Part shown: in pieces, positions 43,201 through 52,700 of the stretch | Numbering within the stretch: position 1 is the first letter of the stretch | How the letters are laid out: each line of letters opens with the position of its first letter | NCBI RefSeq assembly: GCF_018332715.1 | Contig: NZ_BOQP01000051.1 | Location: 1-64,000 of the forward strand | DNA from: Winogradskya consettensis | GTDB lineage: Bacteria > Actinomycetota > Actinomycetes > Mycobacteriales > Micromonosporaceae | Length of the DNA: 64,000 nucleotides | Direction: 5' to 3' | The notes under the pieces: generated by a model | What the model was told of the DNA's origin: nothing | The model's database searches: none | What the model saw: the letters and a program-made list of their open reading frames with translations, nothing else | Made by a program: the position numbers and the translations under genes

Positions 43201-45108
43201 CACCGCGTCGGGCACCACACCCCACGACTCGACAAGGCGGAAGAGGGCGATCTCGTACGCGAACAGCGCCGCCTGCGCGTAATCGGTGCGTTCGAGCAGC
43301 GGCCCCCCGGCGTCGATCACCTCGCGCAACGGCCCGTCGGGCAGCGCGCCGAACCGCTCGCACACGTCGGCGAAGGCCTCGGCGAACACGGGGTACGTCG
43401 CGCGCAGCTCCGCGCCCATACCGGTGTGCTGGGCGCCCTGCCCGGTGAACAGGAACGCGACCTTGCCCGGGCCCGTGGCCCCGCGGACCACGCCGGGCCC
43501 GCTCCGGCCGGCTTCGAGATCGGCCAGCAGCCCGGCCAGCGTGGTGTCGCCGGCGACGACGACCGCTCGGTGGTCGAGCGCGGACCGGGTTCCGGCCAGC
43601 GCCGCGGCGACCGCGGCCGGGGCGGGGGCTCCCGGCGCGGCGAGGTGTTCGCGCAGGCGGGCGGCCTGGTCCCGCAGCCCGGCGGCGGTGCCGGCGGAGA
43701 TGAGGAACGGGGCCGGGGCGGTGAGCGGCGGCGCGGCCGGGGCGGCGTCGGCGGCCGGCGGCTCCTGCAGGATGACGTGCGCGTTGGTGCCGCTCACGCC
43801 GAACGATGAGACACCGGCGTAGCGGGGACGCTCCCCCGCCGCCCAGGCCACCGGCTCGGTGAGCAGCTCCACCGCGCCGGCGGTCCAGTCGACGTGCGAG
43901 GTCGGGGCGTCGACGTGCAGGGTGCGCGGGATCCGGCCGTGCCGCATCGCCATGATCATCTTGATGACGCCGGCGGCGCCCGCGGCGGCCTGGGTGTGCC
44001 CGATGTTCGACTTCACCGAGCCGAGGTGCAGCGGACGGTCGGCGGGGCGATCCCGGCCGTAGGTGGCGAGCAGTGCCTGGGCCTCGATCGGGTCACCCAG
44101 CCGGGTGCCGGTGCCGTGCGCCTCGACGACGTCCACGTCGGCCGCCCGCACACCGGCGTCGGCCAGCGCGGCCCGGATGACCCGCTGCTGCGAGGGGCCG
44201 TTCGGGGCGGTCAGGCCGTTGCTGGCGCCGTCGGAGTTGACCGCGCTGCCGCGCAGCACCGCGAGCACCCGGTGCCCGAGGCGGCGGGCGTCGCTGAGCC
44301 GCTCGACCATGAGCAGGCCGGAGCCCTCGGACCAGCCGGTGCCGTCGGCCGCGTCGGCGAACGGCTTGCACCGGCCGTCGGACGCGAGGCCCTGCTGGCG
44401 GGCGAAGGCGCCGTACGCGTCCGCCGTGACCATGACGGTGACGCCGCCCGCGACGGCCAGCGAGCACTCGCCCCGCCGCAGCGCCTGGGCCGCGAGATGC
44501 AACGCGACCAGCGACGACGAGCACGCCGTGTCGATGGTGACGGTCGGGCCCTCGAAGCCGAACGCGTACGCCACCCGGCCGGAGAGGATGCTCGCGGCGT
44601 TGCCGGTCAGCGCGTAGCCCTGCGCCTCGCCGGGCACCAGATACTGGTAGCCGGACGTGGACGCACCGAGGAAGACGCCGGTCCGGCTGCCGCGCAGCGC
44701 GCGCGGGTCGAGCCCGGTGCGCTCCAGCAGCTCGTAGGTGGTCTCCAGGACCAGGCGCTGCTGCGGGTCCATGGCCAGCGCCTCACGCGGCGAGATCCCG
44801 AAGAACGCCGGGTCGAACGCGGTGGCGGCGGGGACGAAGCCGCCCTGCGCCGCGTAGGTCGAGGTGCCCGGGTCGACCACCCAGCCGCGGTCGGCGGGGA
44901 ACCCGGTGATGCCGTCGGCACCCGTGTCGACCAGGTGCCACAGCGTCTCGGGCGAGTCGGCGCCGCCGGGCAGCCGGCACGCCATGCCGACCACGGCGAC
45001 CGGTTCGGTGGCGGCGTCGGTGAGGGCCTTGTTCTCCGAGCGCAGTCGGTCGTTGTCCTTCAGGGAGGAGCGCAGCGCGGCGACGTACTCATCGATCGTG
45101 GCAGACAT
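34258..45108 (-). CDS. Modular type I PKS C (two modules)
   Basis: A 3616-residue polyketide synthase with two extension modules. Residues 1-36 are an N-terminal coiled-coil docking helix (MSATIDEYVAALRSSLKDND). Module 1 is KS-AT-KR-ACP, module 2 KS-AT-DH-ER-KR-ACP. The last ~100 residues form a C-terminal docking region ending DDIFALIDSEFETP; no thioesterase follows. I start at ATG 45108 (GGAG upstream, 25 bases after PKS B stops) because the frame above it overlaps PKS B. It should accept the chain from PKS B, add a malonyl and a methylmalonyl unit and pass it to a PKS outside this window. Carboxylase beta follows in the same operon. Confidence 0.95.
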   Translation of the reverse strand: MSATIDEYVAALRSSLKDNDRLRSENKALTDAATEPVAVVGMACRLPGGADSPETLWHLVDTGADGITGFPADRGWVVDPGTSTYAAQGGFVPAATAFDPAFFGISPREALAMDPQQRLVLETTYELLERTGLDPRALRGSRTGVFLGASTSGYQYLVPGEAQGYALTGNAASILSGRVAYAFGFEGPTVTIDTACSSSLVALHLAAQALRRGECSLAVAGGVTVMVTADAYGAFARQQGLASDGRCKPFADAADGTGWSEGSGLLMVERLSDARRLGHRVLAVLRGSAVNSDGASNGLTAPNGPSQQRVIRAALADAGVRAADVDVVEAHGTGTRLGDPIEAQALLATYGRDRPADRPLHLGSVKSNIGHTQAAAGAAGVIKMIMAMRHGRIPRTLHVDAPTSHVDWTAGAVELLTEPVAWAAGERPRYAGVSSFGVSGTNAHVILQEPPAADAAPAAPPLTAPAPFLISAGTAAGLRDQAARLREHLAAPGAPAPAAVAAALAGTRSALDHRAVVVAGDTTLAGLLADLEAGRSGPGVVRGATGPGKVAFLFTGQGAQHTGMGAELRATYPVFAEAFADVCERFGALPDGPLREVIDAGGPLLERTDYAQAALFAYEIALFRLVESWGVVPDAVLGHSIGQLAAAHVAGVLTLDDAVTLVAARGRLMAALPAGGAMLSVAASEVEVLAALQHRPGLGIAAVNGPAATVVSGPADQVTELEAEADRLGWRTRRLRVSHAFHSALMDPMLDDFAAVAQRVAYAPARVPIVCDRTGEQLTTVDATTWVRHVRETVRFQDAVAALPALGVTRYLEIGPAAVLTGLARQIVTAPPGEPEPVLAAAARTGREEPAALLEAVGRLWTAGVAVDWAALVGPCPPAHAADLPTYAFQHERFWPEPHPVAPVSGTDAAEASFWAAVEDADAESVAGTVGIDDPGDLAAVLPALAAWRRAGRTSATLAEWRYRIAWRPVTPPAATLSGSWLVVRPAEVDAGEIIRALSHAGAVVSVLDLDGTALDRAELDRAGLVDRLAELPAPDTIVSLAPLAPGYYADTALTRGAALTVALLQALDDADLTAPMWSLTRQSVATEPGAVVPDPGQAQVWGLGRVAALELPRRWAGLIDLPATLGPAGAGRLVAVLAAADEDQVAIRPGGVAARRLVRAPGPVPAVPAVVPSGTVLVTGGTGALGAHVARALAGRGVPHLILTGRRGPDAPGVSELAAELTAAGTRVSVVACDVADRAAVEELLAGVPADLPLSGVVHAAGAGDPGALLTSDLPGFAAVLRAKVAGARHLDELTAGLPLGFFVVFGSVAGVWGSGGQAAYAAANAALDSLVEHRRGRGETGTSVAWGPWSGAGMVGSAETEEYLRLRGLRAMDPALAVAALLDAVDHDETCVAVADVEWPVFVPAFTLARPQPLLAELPVVPAGGAGAATAGLSAFAAGLAGLAPADRDRHLLELVRTTAARLLGHDSLDAVSAKATFQSLGFDSLTAIELRDLLVTATGLSLSATLIYDHPTPLALATELGGRLFGAEPGSGAAATGVAPTAPAGSMAEDPIAIVAMACRYPGDVESPEDLWRLVESGAEGLTTFPADRGWDVDALHEAEGAPSVRLGGFLGGAPLFDADLFAISPREALAMDPQQRLLLETAWEAFERGGLDPAGLRGSRTGVFVGTTGQDYLGLLTATAHGNDGHQGTGNAAAVLSGRLAYTFGLEGPALTVDTACSASLVALHLAVQALRSGDCDLALAGGATVMATPSAFVSFSKELGLTSDGRCKAFAAAADGTGWSEGVGLVLVERLSDARRRGHDVLALVRGSAVNQDGASNGLTAPNGPAQQRVIRQALANADLRPADVDAVEGHGTGTRLGDPIEAQALLATYGQDRDRPLWLGSLKSNIGHTQAAAGIGGVLKMVMALRNNMLPRTLHVDSPTHEVDWTAGAVELLTEPRPWPAGDEPRRAGVSSFGMSGTNAHVIIEEAPVVAQEDDRVTPPAGPLPWLLSGRTPEALHAQAGRLAAVVDGDRLAVARTLATGRAALEHRAVVVATGPDAFRAGLSGVAPAARASSDGVILVFPGQGGQWAGMAAGLLDEDPVFAARLAECDEVLAELVDWSVADVLRGADDSWLGRDDVLQPVWWSVLVALGAVWRASGVRVDGVVGHSQGEIAAAVVAGGLSLRDAARMVVLRSKLLRSLAHLGGMLLVGADADVTRRLCEDVPGIGIAAYNGPSLTVVSGDEAGLIAVEEHCGALNVWSRRVPIEYASHSAHVDRVRDEFLTAMAPVAPVPGVLPFYSTVRGTRTGTEELDAAYWYANVREPVLFDPVIRDLVAAGHDLFVECSPHPVLNAGVEDRGGVSVTTLRRGEGDRARLLRSFGAAWAAGADLDWRVLLGDGPRADLPTYPFQRTRFWPQPRPVAGDMGYAGLAAGGHPLLGAELSLAGGDGIVLTGRISVATHPWLADHVVLGSTLFPGTGFVELALHAGRRVGCDTLRELTLAAPLVLPAFGGVQVQVRAGAPDGSGDREISVASRAEEDGDWVLHAQGLLGAGSTASPSAATVWPPAGATPLAVDTVYETARAAGYDYGPVFQGLQRAWRTADGVAAEVSLPQTAEGDTYGLHPALLDAALHAAGLVSEGADAARVPFAWTGVTLHASGAAMLRVLLTPAGENALAVVAADSTGMPVAAVEQLVFRPVSADRLESGSTPRLDDSLFRVDWEPVPAPTSGTAYPDDAVSFLDAGATLKDLPDPVPPTVLTWLSTGDDGDRPGDVARLSAHALDLAQRWLADDRFAASRLVLLTRYATPATGPISDAAAAAALGLLRSAQTENPDRFVLADLDDSEASLTAVTGPLPDEPQLAFREGAPMAPRLVRALPGTALAVPKEGPWRLDATGDGTLDSLGLRPAPDAARPVGRDEVRIAIRAAGVNFRDVAISLGMIPGHTDMGIEAAGVVTEVGAGVTDLVAGDRVFGAVPLAFGPVAVVDRRLVARIPAGWTFAEAASVPTVFLTAWYGLRDRGGLRAGEKLLVHAAAGGVGMAAVQLARLWGAEVYGTASPGKWRTLRELGLDDAHIASSRDAGFATAFPGMDVVLNSLTGELLDASLGLLGRGGRLLEMGKTDQRDAARIAVDHPGVRYEPFDLTEAGAGRVGEILTELLALFDRDELRLLPITGWDIRDAVSAFRHISRARHVGKNVLVLPAAPDPDGTVLITGGAGTLGGLVAERLVTAHGVRRLILAGRSGGGEELVTHLTGLGAQVSVVACDVADRAALAGLLASIPQKHPLTGVVHCAGVLDDGVLATQTPARVATVYRPKVDAAVHLDELTRDLDLAFFVLYSSVSATVGSAGQANYAGANAFLDALASRRRAAGLAAVSVGWGLWARASTMTAHLDETDLVRASRAGAALSTELGLALFDAALTGADAHLVAATVSAAALSGPQVPPLLRRLVRPAIRRAVDGAGGAATLGDRLAAMTGAEQDRFLLDLVVGHAAAVLGHGGTEAVGADRAFKDLGFDSLTAVELRNLLSAATGVRLSATLVFDHPTPQALADHLRAQVLPERANPAAVLERRLDDVEAVLGGLGSNERARARMRIEVLLERLRDDPAPTGGGADDDIASATADDIFALIDSEFETP
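34490..40465 (-). other. PKS C module 2: KS-AT(methylmalonyl)-DH-ER-KR-ACP
   Basis: KS active site DTACSAS near 39950. AT: FPGQGGQWAGM near 38890, GHSQGE near 38650, YASH near 38348, predicting methylmalonyl-CoA. DH: HVVLGSTLFPG near 37740 and LLDAALHAAG near 37265, both catalytic residues intact. ER: complete, with NADPH loop HAAAGGVGMAA near 36055. KR: ITGGAGTLGG near 35520, VLDDGVL (B type) near 35278, NYAGANA near 35105. ACP: LGFDSL near 34620. All reductive steps appear active, so the unit should be a fully saturated methyl-branched carbon pair. Confidence 0.87.
40530..45000 (-). other. PKS C module 1: KS-AT(malonyl)-KR(A type)-ACP
   Basis: KS: active-site DTACSSS at about 44505-44530, ending before GTNAHVIL near 43785. 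AT: FTGQGAQHTGMG near 43440, nucleophile GHSIGQ near 43190 and the specificity motif HAFH near 42890, which predicts malonyl-CoA. No DH or [15 protein letters not shown] near 41560, Trp-containing GVWGSGGQAAY (41140-41170), no LDD motif, so A-type (probably A1, L-hydroxyl), with Tyr and Asn present. ACP: LGFDSL near 40655. The module should add an acetate unit and leave a beta-hydroxyl. Confidence 0.85.
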
Positions 45109-45133
45109 CAGGAGCTCCAGTCGTGGGGCACGG

Positions 45134-48100
45134 TCAGGACGTCCACTCGCCACGTGCCAGGCGGAGCAGGTCTTCGCCGTTCAGGTCGTCGATGGCGACC
45201 GGGGTGGTCGCGGTGGGGTCGTCCGGGTCGGTGCGGCCCTCGGCGAGCCGCAGCATCACGTCGAGCAGGCCGGCGGCGCGCAGCTGGGCCGTGGTGATCC
45301 GGGCGAGCGACGCCCGCAGCCGGGTGTCCTCGTCGTCCTCCCCGGTCTCCGCACCGAACAGCTCCGCCTCGAGATGCGCGGCGATCGCCTGCGCGCTCGG
45401 ATAGTCGAAGACGAGCGTGGCGGGCAGGGCGGCGCCGGTCGCCGCGGCGAGCCGGTCACGAAGCTCGACCGCGGTGAGCGAGTCCAGGCCCAGGTCGCGC
45501 AGGGCGCGCTCGGGGGCGACGGCGTCCGGGCGGGTGAACCCGAGGACCGCGGCGGCGTGCTCGCGCACCCCGTCCAGCAGGACGTCCCGGCGGTCGGCGC
45601 CGGTGAGCGCGGCGGCCCGGTCACGCAACTCGCCGCCGGGCACGTCGGGGCCACCGGCGGGGGCGGGTGCCGTGTTCAGCGCGGTGAGCAGCGGCTGGGC
45701 GCGTACCGAGGAGAACGTCGCCGCGAACCGGGCGGGGTCGAGATCGGCCACGGTGACCTCGGTGTCGCCACCGGCCACCGCCCGTTCCAGCGCGGTCAGG
45801 GCGAACGCCGGGTCCATCGGGCGCAGCCCACGGCGGGCCAGGTACGCGACGGCGGCCTCGTCCGAGGCCATGCCGTCACCGCCCCACGGGCCCCAGTGCA
45901 CACAGGTCGCTACCGCGCCGCGGGCCCGGCGTGACCGGGCCAGCGCACCGAGGTACGCGTTGGCCGCGGAGTACGCCGGCTGCCCGCCCGCGCCCCACAC
46001 CCCGGCGATCGAGCCGAACAGCACGAACGCGTCGAGCGGAACCCCGGAGAGCAGCTCGTCGAGCACCGCGGCGCCGCGTACCTTGGCGTGCATCGCGGCC
46101 TCGAACGACGCCGCCGTCGCCTCGCTGATCGGCTCGACGCTCCCGGTGCCGGCGGCGTGGACCACCGCGCTCAGCGGCCATCGCGCCGGCACCCCGGCGA
46201 GGACGGCCGCGACCGCGGCGGGGTCGGTGATGTCGGCGGCGACGACGGTGACCTCGGTCCCGGCGGCACGAAGCTCCTCGCGGAGCCCGGCGACGCCGGG
46301 GGCGTCCGGGCCGCTGCGGCTGGTCAGGATCAGATGCGGGACGCCGCGCTCGGCGAGCCGCCGGGCGAGATGGGCACCTAGCGCACCGGTGCCGCCGGTG
46401 ATGAGCACGGTGCCGGACGGCCGCCACCCCGCTCCGGGGGCGGCCGTGGCGGGGGCGGGGTGCAGGCGGGCGGCGCGGACCCGGTCGCCGCGGATGACGA
46501 CCTGGTCCTCGGTGCCGTCGGCGAGCACCGCGACGAGCCGGTCGGCCGCGGCGGCGTCGAGCGTCGCCGGCAGGTCGATCTGGCCGCCCCAGCGCTGCGG
46601 CAGCTCCAGTGCGGCCGCCCGGCCGAGGCCCCGGGCGAGCTCCTGCTCCGGGTCGCCGGGCTCGTTGTCCACGGCGACCGCGCCGCGGGTCAGGTGCCAC
46701 ACGGCCGGGCCGGTCGCGGGCAGCGCCCGCAGCTGCGTGAGCAGGCCGGCCGCGCCCGCGCAGGTGAGCACGCCCGCGATGGCCGCCGACGGGTCGGTCG
46801 TGGTGGTGGCGCCGGCGTCGTGCAGGGCCGCGACGACGTCGTCGGGGACCGGGCCGGCGAGCAGCCAGGCGCCGGACAACGTCGCGGACGGCGGGCCGGC
46901 GGGTTCCCAGCTGACCTCGTAGCGCCAGCCGTCGCTGACGGTCGCGGCCTGCGAGCCGCGGTGCCAGGCGGCCATGGCGGGCAGCACCGGTGCGAGCGCG
47001 GCGCCGTCGGCCAGGCCGAGCAGCCGGCCCAGCACGTCCGCGTCGCCGCCGGCCACGTGGGTCCAGAAGTCGCCGTCCGCGGTGCTGCCGGGGACGGCGG
47101 CCGGTGCCACGGGGAGATCGGGCCAGTAGCGGTCGCGCGCGAACGGGTACGTGGGCAGCGTGATCCGCCGCCCGCCCGCCGGCTCGACGACCCGGGCCCA
47201 GTCCACGGACCGGCCGTCGGTGTGCAGCCGGGCCACGGCCGCGAGCAGCGCCTCGTCGTCGGCGCGGTCCTTGCGCAGGGCGGGCACCGCGAGCGCTTCG
47301 GCGCGCAGGGCCCGCACCATCGGCGTGAGCACCGCCTGTGGTCCCAGTTCGAGGAACCGGGTGACCCCGAGCGCGGCCAGCCGGTCGACGGCGGCGCCGA
47401 ACCGCACGGCCTCGCGGGCGTGCCGGACCCAGTGCGCGGCGTCGAGGACCGTCACGGGCTCGCCGGTCAGGGTGGAGACGACGGGGATGCGCGGCGGCGC
47501 GTACGTGAGCGGGGCGGCAACCGCGCCGAACTCCGCCAGCATCGGCTCCATGAGCGCGGAGTGGAACGCGTGCGACACCTGGAGCCGCTTGGTGCGCTTG
47601 CCGGTGACGAGGGCTACGATCCGCTCCTGCGGGCCGCTCACCACGACCGACTGCGGTCCGTTCACCGCGGCGATGTCGAGGGAGTCGCCGATCAGGGTGC
47701 GTACGGTCGCCTCGTCGGCCTCGATCGCCAGCATCGCCCCACCGGCGGGCAGCGACCGCATGAGCGTGCCCCGGGCGGCGACCAGCGTGACGGCGTCGCC
47801 GAGGTCGAGCACGCCGGCGACGTGTGCCGCGGCGATCTCGCCGATCGAGTGGCCCGCGACGTGGTCCGGCGTGACGCCCCAGCTCTCGAGGAGCCGGTAC
47901 AACGCTACCTCGACGGCGAAGATGCCCGCCTGCGCGTAGTCGGTGCGGTCCAGCAGATCCCCGCCGGCCGTGACGACCTCCGCCAGCGGGCGGTCCAGCT
48001 TGCCGGCGAACGCCGCGCAGACGGCGTCGTAGGCCTCGGCGTACGCGGGGAAGCGCCGCAGCCCGGTCCCCATGCCGCCGCGCTGCGCGCCCTGCCCGGT

Positions 48101-49771
48101 GAACAGCACGGCCAGCCGGCCGGTGCGGGCGGTCCCACGCACGACCGCGGGGTGTTCCTGACCGGCGGCGAGCGCGGTGAGCCCGGCCTTCAGCGCTGCC
48201 GTTCCATCGGCGAGCACCACGGCCCGCTCATCCATCACGCCACGGGTGGTGGCCAGCGAGAACGCCACGTCGGCGGGAACGGCAGCGGGCAGGTCACGCA
48301 ACCGGGCGGCCTGGGCCACAACAGCCATGGGGGTACGCGCGGACACCGCGAACGGCAGCACCGCAGGCCCCGCACCGTCCGTCCCGATCGGTGGTTCCGC
48401 GACGGCCGGAGGCTCCTCCAGGATCACGTGGGCGTTCGTGCCGCTGACCCCGAACGACGACACCCCGGCCCGGCGCGGACGCCCGTTGACCTTCCACGCC
48501 CGCGGCTCGGTGAGCAGCCGGACAGCGCCGGCCGCCCAGTCGACCTGCGGCGTCGGCTCGTCGACGTGCAGCGTGCGCGGCAGCGTCTCGTGCCGCATGG
48601 CCAGCACCATCTTCATGATGGCCGCCACGCCCGCGGCGGCCTGGGTGTGGCCCAGGTTGGACTTCACCGAGCCGAGCCAGAGCGGGCCGGCGTCACCGCG
48701 GCCCTGCCCGTACGTCGCCAGCAGCGCCTGCGCCTCGACCGGGTCCCCGAGCCGGGTGCCGGTCCCGTGCCCGTCGACGGCGTCGACGTCCCCCGCGCGG
48801 AGCCCGGCACCGGCCAGCGCCTGCGCGATGACGCGCTGCTGCGAGGGCCCGTTCGGTGCCGTGAAGCCGCTGGAAGCGCCGTCCTGGTTGACCGCGCTGC
48901 CACGGATCACGCCGAGTACCGGGTGCCCGTGGCGGCGGGCGTCGCTGAGCCGTTCGAGCAGCAGCACGCCGGCGCCCTCGGACCAGGAGGTGCCGTCGGC
49001 CGCGGCGGCGTAGGACTTGCAGCGCCCGTCCCCGGCGAGCCCGCTGCCCGCGGTGAACCCCGCGATCGCCGACGACGTCGCCATCACCGTGACCCCTCCG
49101 GCGAGGGCCAGCGAGCACTCCCCGCGGCGCAGTGCGGTGGCGGCGAGGTGGGCGGTCACGAGCGACGACGAGCACGCGGTGTCGACGGTGACGGCCGGGC
49201 CTTCGAGCCCGAACGTGTAGGAGATGCGGCCGGAGATGGCGCTGCCGGCCGTACCCGTGGCCCGATAGCCTTCTCCCCCGTCGCCGGAACCGGCGCCGAG
49301 ATAGCCGTAGTCGTGATACATCGCGCCGACGTAGACGCCCGTGCGGCTGCCGCGGACCGCGGCCGGGTCGAGACCCGCCCGCTCGAACGCCTCCCAGGCG
49401 AGCAGCAGCATGAGCCGCTGCTGCGGGTCCATCACCACCGCCTCACGCGGGGAGATGCCGAACAGCTCGGGGTCGAAGTCGCCGACGCCGGGCAGGAAGC
49501 CGCCCGCGAGCGCGGCGCCCTCCCCGGCACCGAGCTCGGCGAGGTTCCAGCCACGGTCGGCGGGCAGCGCACCGATGGCGTCACCGTCCGCCGCGACCAG
49601 TTCCCACAGCTGCTCGGGGGTCTCGATGCCACCGGGGAACCGGCACGCCATCGCCACGATCGCGATCGGCTCGCGGTCCCGGCCGCGCAGCTCGCCCAGC
49701 TCCTGGCGGCTCTGCTGGAGCTCGACCGACGCCTTCTTCAGGTAGTCGAGCAGTTTCGCCTCGTCGGCCAT
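45134..49771 (-). CDS. Modular type I PKS B (one module: KS-AT-KR-ACP)
   Basis: A 1545-residue single-module PKS. Residues 1-33 form a docking coiled coil ([20 protein letters not shown]). KS active site DTACSSS lies near 49175; AT has [12 protein letters not shown] near 48090, GHSIGE near 47842 and HAFH near 47570, so malonyl-CoA; KR has [11 protein letters not shown] near 46390 and [11 protein letters not shown] near 45985 (A type, Tyr present), no DH; ACP LGLDSL near 45480. The C-terminus ([18 protein letters not shown]) is a different docking class from that of PKS A. ATG 49771 overlaps the PKS A stop (TGATG). It should add one acetate unit and leave a hydroxyl. Confidence 0.95.
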   Translation of the reverse strand: MADEAKLLDYLKKASVELQQSRQELGELRGRDREPIAIVAMACRFPGGIETPEQLWELVAADGDAIGALPADRGWNLAELGAGEGAALAGGFLPGVGDFDPELFGISPREAVVMDPQQRLMLLLAWEAFERAGLDPAAVRGSRTGVYVGAMYHDYGYLGAGSGDGGEGYRATGTAGSAISGRISYTFGLEGPAVTVDTACSSSLVTAHLAATALRRGECSLALAGGVTVMATSSAIAGFTAGSGLAGDGRCKSYAAAADGTSWSEGAGVLLLERLSDARRHGHPVLGVIRGSAVNQDGASSGFTAPNGPSQQRVIAQALAGAGLRAGDVDAVDGHGTGTRLGDPVEAQALLATYGQGRGDAGPLWLGSVKSNLGHTQAAAGVAAIMKMVLAMRHETLPRTLHVDEPTPQVDWAAGAVRLLTEPRAWKVNGRPRRAGVSSFGVSGTNAHVILEEPPAVAEPPIGTDGAGPAVLPFAVSARTPMAVVAQAARLRDLPAAVPADVAFSLATTRGVMDERAVVLADGTAALKAGLTALAAGQEHPAVVRGTARTGRLAVLFTGQGAQRGGMGTGLRRFPAYAEAYDAVCAAFAGKLDRPLAEVVTAGGDLLDRTDYAQAGIFAVEVALYRLLESWGVTPDHVAGHSIGEIAAAHVAGVLDLGDAVTLVAARGTLMRSLPAGGAMLAIEADEATVRTLIGDSLDIAAVNGPQSVVVSGPQERIVALVTGKRTKRLQVSHAFHSALMEPMLAEFGAVAAPLTYAPPRIPVVSTLTGEPVTVLDAAHWVRHAREAVRFGAAVDRLAALGVTRFLELGPQAVLTPMVRALRAEALAVPALRKDRADDEALLAAVARLHTDGRSVDWARVVEPAGGRRITLPTYPFARDRYWPDLPVAPAAVPGSTADGDFWTHVAGGDADVLGRLLGLADGAALAPVLPAMAAWHRGSQAATVSDGWRYEVSWEPAGPPSATLSGAWLLAGPVPDDVVAALHDAGATTTTDPSAAIAGVLTCAGAAGLLTQLRALPATGPAVWHLTRGAVAVDNEPGDPEQELARGLGRAAALELPQRWGGQIDLPATLDAAAADRLVAVLADGTEDQVVIRGDRVRAARLHPAPATAAPGAGWRPSGTVLITGGTGALGAHLARRLAERGVPHLILTSRSGPDAPGVAGLREELRAAGTEVTVVAADITDPAAVAAVLAGVPARWPLSAVVHAAGTGSVEPISEATAASFEAAMHAKVRGAAVLDELLSGVPLDAFVLFGSIAGVWGAGGQPAYSAANAYLGALARSRRARGAVATCVHWGPWGGDGMASDEAAVAYLARRGLRPMDPAFALTALERAVAGGDTEVTVADLDPARFAATFSSVRAQPLLTALNTAPAPAGGPDVPGGELRDRAAALTGADRRDVLLDGVREHAAAVLGFTRPDAVAPERALRDLGLDSLTAVELRDRLAAATGAALPATLVFDYPSAQAIAAHLEAELFGAETGEDDEDTRLRASLARITTAQLRAAGLLDVMLRLAEGRTDPDDPTATTPVAIDDLNGEDLLRLARGEWTS

Positions 49772-52700
49772 CAGCTGATCGGCTCCTGGGTTGTGCCGTC
49801 GATGAAGTCGAACAGTTCCTCGGCGCTCGCGTCGCCGATCTCCACGGTGGCCCGCGGTTGCAGGTCCCCGAGCAGCTCCCGCAGCCGGTCGCCGAGCCGT
49901 TCCCGGTCGTCGTCGCCCACGCCGGCGAGGGTCCGGGCGAGCGCGTCGAGCTGGTCCAGCGCCTCGTCGGCGGCGGGCCGGGCCGGCGGCACCAGCTCCC
50001 GCTCCAGGTGCCGGGCCAGCGCGACCGGGCTCGGGTGGTCGAACACCAGCGTGGCGGGGAGCCGCAGTCCGGTGATCGCGGCCATCCGGTTGCGCAGCTC
50101 GACGCCGGTGAGCGAGTCCATGCCCAGGTCCAGGAAGCCGCGCTCGACGCGGATCTCCTGCGCCGACGCGTACCCGAGCACGGCGGCGATCTGGTCCCGG
50201 ACCAGCGTGAGCACCGCGTCGCGGCGCTCCTGCTCGCCCAGTCCCCGCAGGCGCTCGCGCAGCGCCCCGGGATCGTGGGCCGCCGTGGTGGTGCCCGCCG
50301 GTCCCGCGGTGGTGCGGATCAGCGAGCGCATGAAGTGCGGCACGGGCCCGGCGACCGGGCGCAGCGCGCCGGGCTCGAACGAGATCGCCACCACCACCGC
50401 GGCGCCGTCGGCCCGTCCGGCGTCCATCAGCGCCAGGCCCTCGGCGGTCGGTAGGGGCCGCAGACCGGCGCGGCGTACGCGCAGCACGTCCGCCTCGGTC
50501 AGCTCCCCGGTCATCCCGGTGGCCTGGGCCCACGGCCCCCAGGGCAGGGACACCGCCGGGAGGCCGTCAGCCTGCCGTCGCTGGGCGATCGCGTCCAGGG
50601 CCGCGTTGGCGGCGGCATAGTTGGCCTGCCCGGCACCACCGAGCGTGCCGGCGGCCGAGGAGAACAACACCAGCGGCACCGGGTCGCCGCCGCGGGTCAG
50701 CTCGTCCAGGTACATCGCACCGAGTGCCTTGCCGGTCAGCACCCGGTCGAGGCGCTCGGGGGTCAGGCCGCCGATGACACCGTCGTCGACGATGCCGGCG
50801 GTGTGCACGACCGCGCCGAGCGGCCGGTCCGCGGGGATCGCGGCGAGCAGTGCCGCGAGCGCGTCCCGATCGCCGGTGTCGCACGCGGCGACCGTGGCCT
50901 CGGCGCCGAGCCCGCCCAGCTCCGCCACCAACTCTTGCGCGCCGGGTGCGGACGGTCCGCGCCGGCTCGTCAGCAGCAGATGCCGGACGCCGTGCTCGGT
51001 GGCCAGGTGGCGGGCCACGGCGGCGCCCAGCGTGCCGGTGCCGCCGGTGACCAGCACGGTCCGGTCCGCGTCCAGGGCCGGTCGGCCGGTCTGCGATGCC
51101 CTTGCCCGCACCAGCCGTGGCGCCAGGACCCGGCCCGCGCGGACGGCGGTCTGCGGCTCGCCGCTGCGCACCGCCTGGGCCAGCCGGCCGAGCTCGGTCT
51201 CCGGGATGTCGGTGAGCACGATGCGGCCGGGATGTTCGAGCTGCGCCGACCGCAGCAGGCCCCAGGCAGCCGCGCCGCCCACGCCGGGCCGCTCGCCCGG
51301 TCCGGTCGCCACCGCGCCCGAGGTGAGCACGACGAGCGGAACGTCGGCGGCGCGCTCGTCGGCGGTCCACTCCTGCGCCAGGCGCAGCGCCTCGTGCGTG
51401 GCGCCGGTGAGGTCGTCGACGCTCGCCACGGGCCGGACAACGACGCCGTCCACGACGGCGCCGGCGGCCAGGGCCTCGACGGCGCCGGCGAGGGTGTCCG
51501 CGACGGTGACCGTCGCGCCGGCGGCGGTCAGGGCGTCCGCGACGGCGGGTGCGCCGGTGACCAGCCACGTGCCGGGGCTCGGCGACGCGGCGGCCACCGG
51601 GGTCCAGTCGACGTGGAACAGCGCGTCCGAGGTGGGTACGGCGGCGCCGAGACCGGCCGGGACCGGGCGGCCCACCAGTGAGGAGATGACGGCGACCGGG
51701 GTCCCGGCGGCGTCGGCCAGCGTGGCGCCGACGCCGTCGCCGGTGCGGGCCAGGCGGACGCGGAGGGCGGAGGCGCCGGTCGCGTAGAGCCGTACGCCGG
51801 TGAACGCGAAGGGCAGCTGCGGGACGGCTGCGGCGTCGCCCTGGACGGACCCGATCGCGGCGATGCCGTGCAGGGCGGTGTCGAGCAGGGCCGGGTGCAG
51901 ACCGTACGCGCCCGCCCCGTCGCCGCCGTCGTCCTCGAGCTCCACCTCGGCGAAGATCTCGTCGCCGCGCCGCCACAGCGCCCGGGTGCCCCGGAACGCG
52001 GGACCGTAGGCGTAGCCCCGATCGCGCAGCCCGTCGTAGAAGCCGTCGAGGTCGACCGGGGTGGCACCGGGTGGCGGCCACTCCTTCATGGCGTCGTCCA
52101 CGGCCGCCGGGGTCTCCGGGGCCGCACTCAGGATCGCGGTGGCGTGGCGGGTCCACGGGCTGTCCGGGTCACCGTCCGGGCGGGCGTGCACGGTGACGTC
52201 GTACCGTCCCGGATCCGCCGCCGCCGGGCGCAGCGTGACCTGGAGCTGGACCGCGCCCTCGGCCGGCAGCACCAGCGGGGACTCCAGCGTCAGCTCCTCG
52301 ACCGCGAGCGGCTCACCGGTCTGCCGGCCGGCCTGCCACGCGAGCTCGATGAACGCGGTGCCGGGCAGCAGCGTCGCCCCGGCCACCGCGTGATCCGGCA
52401 GCCACGGCTGACCGGTGGCGGAGAGCCGGCCGGTGAGCAGGGTGCCGGAGCCGTCCGCGAGCGGCACGGCCGCGCCCAGCATCGGGTGCCCGGCCCGGGT
52501 CAGGCCGGCGGCGGTCACGTCGCCGAGCAGTGCGGACGGGCTGGGGATGAGCCAGTAGCGGCGGCTCTGGAACGCGTACGTCGGCAGGTCCACCGGCACT
52601 GCGGGCCGCGCGCCGAGCACCGCGGTCCAGTCCACCGGTACGCCGTGGATGTGCAGCTCCGCGGCGGCGCGCCGGAGCCGGTCCGTGGTTCCCTCGCCAC

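Noticed and set aside
37696-43809. Very long plus-strand open frame opposite PKS C
   Set aside because: It is a mirror of the high-GC codon bias of the PKS gene; the translation is a low-complexity Arg/Gly/Pro/Ala/Val sequence with no domains, while the minus strand shows complete KS, AT, DH, ER and KR motifs.
45109-45153. Upstream start for PKS C
   Set aside because: The extra 15 residues would overlap the end of PKS B, and the docking helix MSATIDEYVAALR starts naturally at ATG 45108 with a ribosome site.
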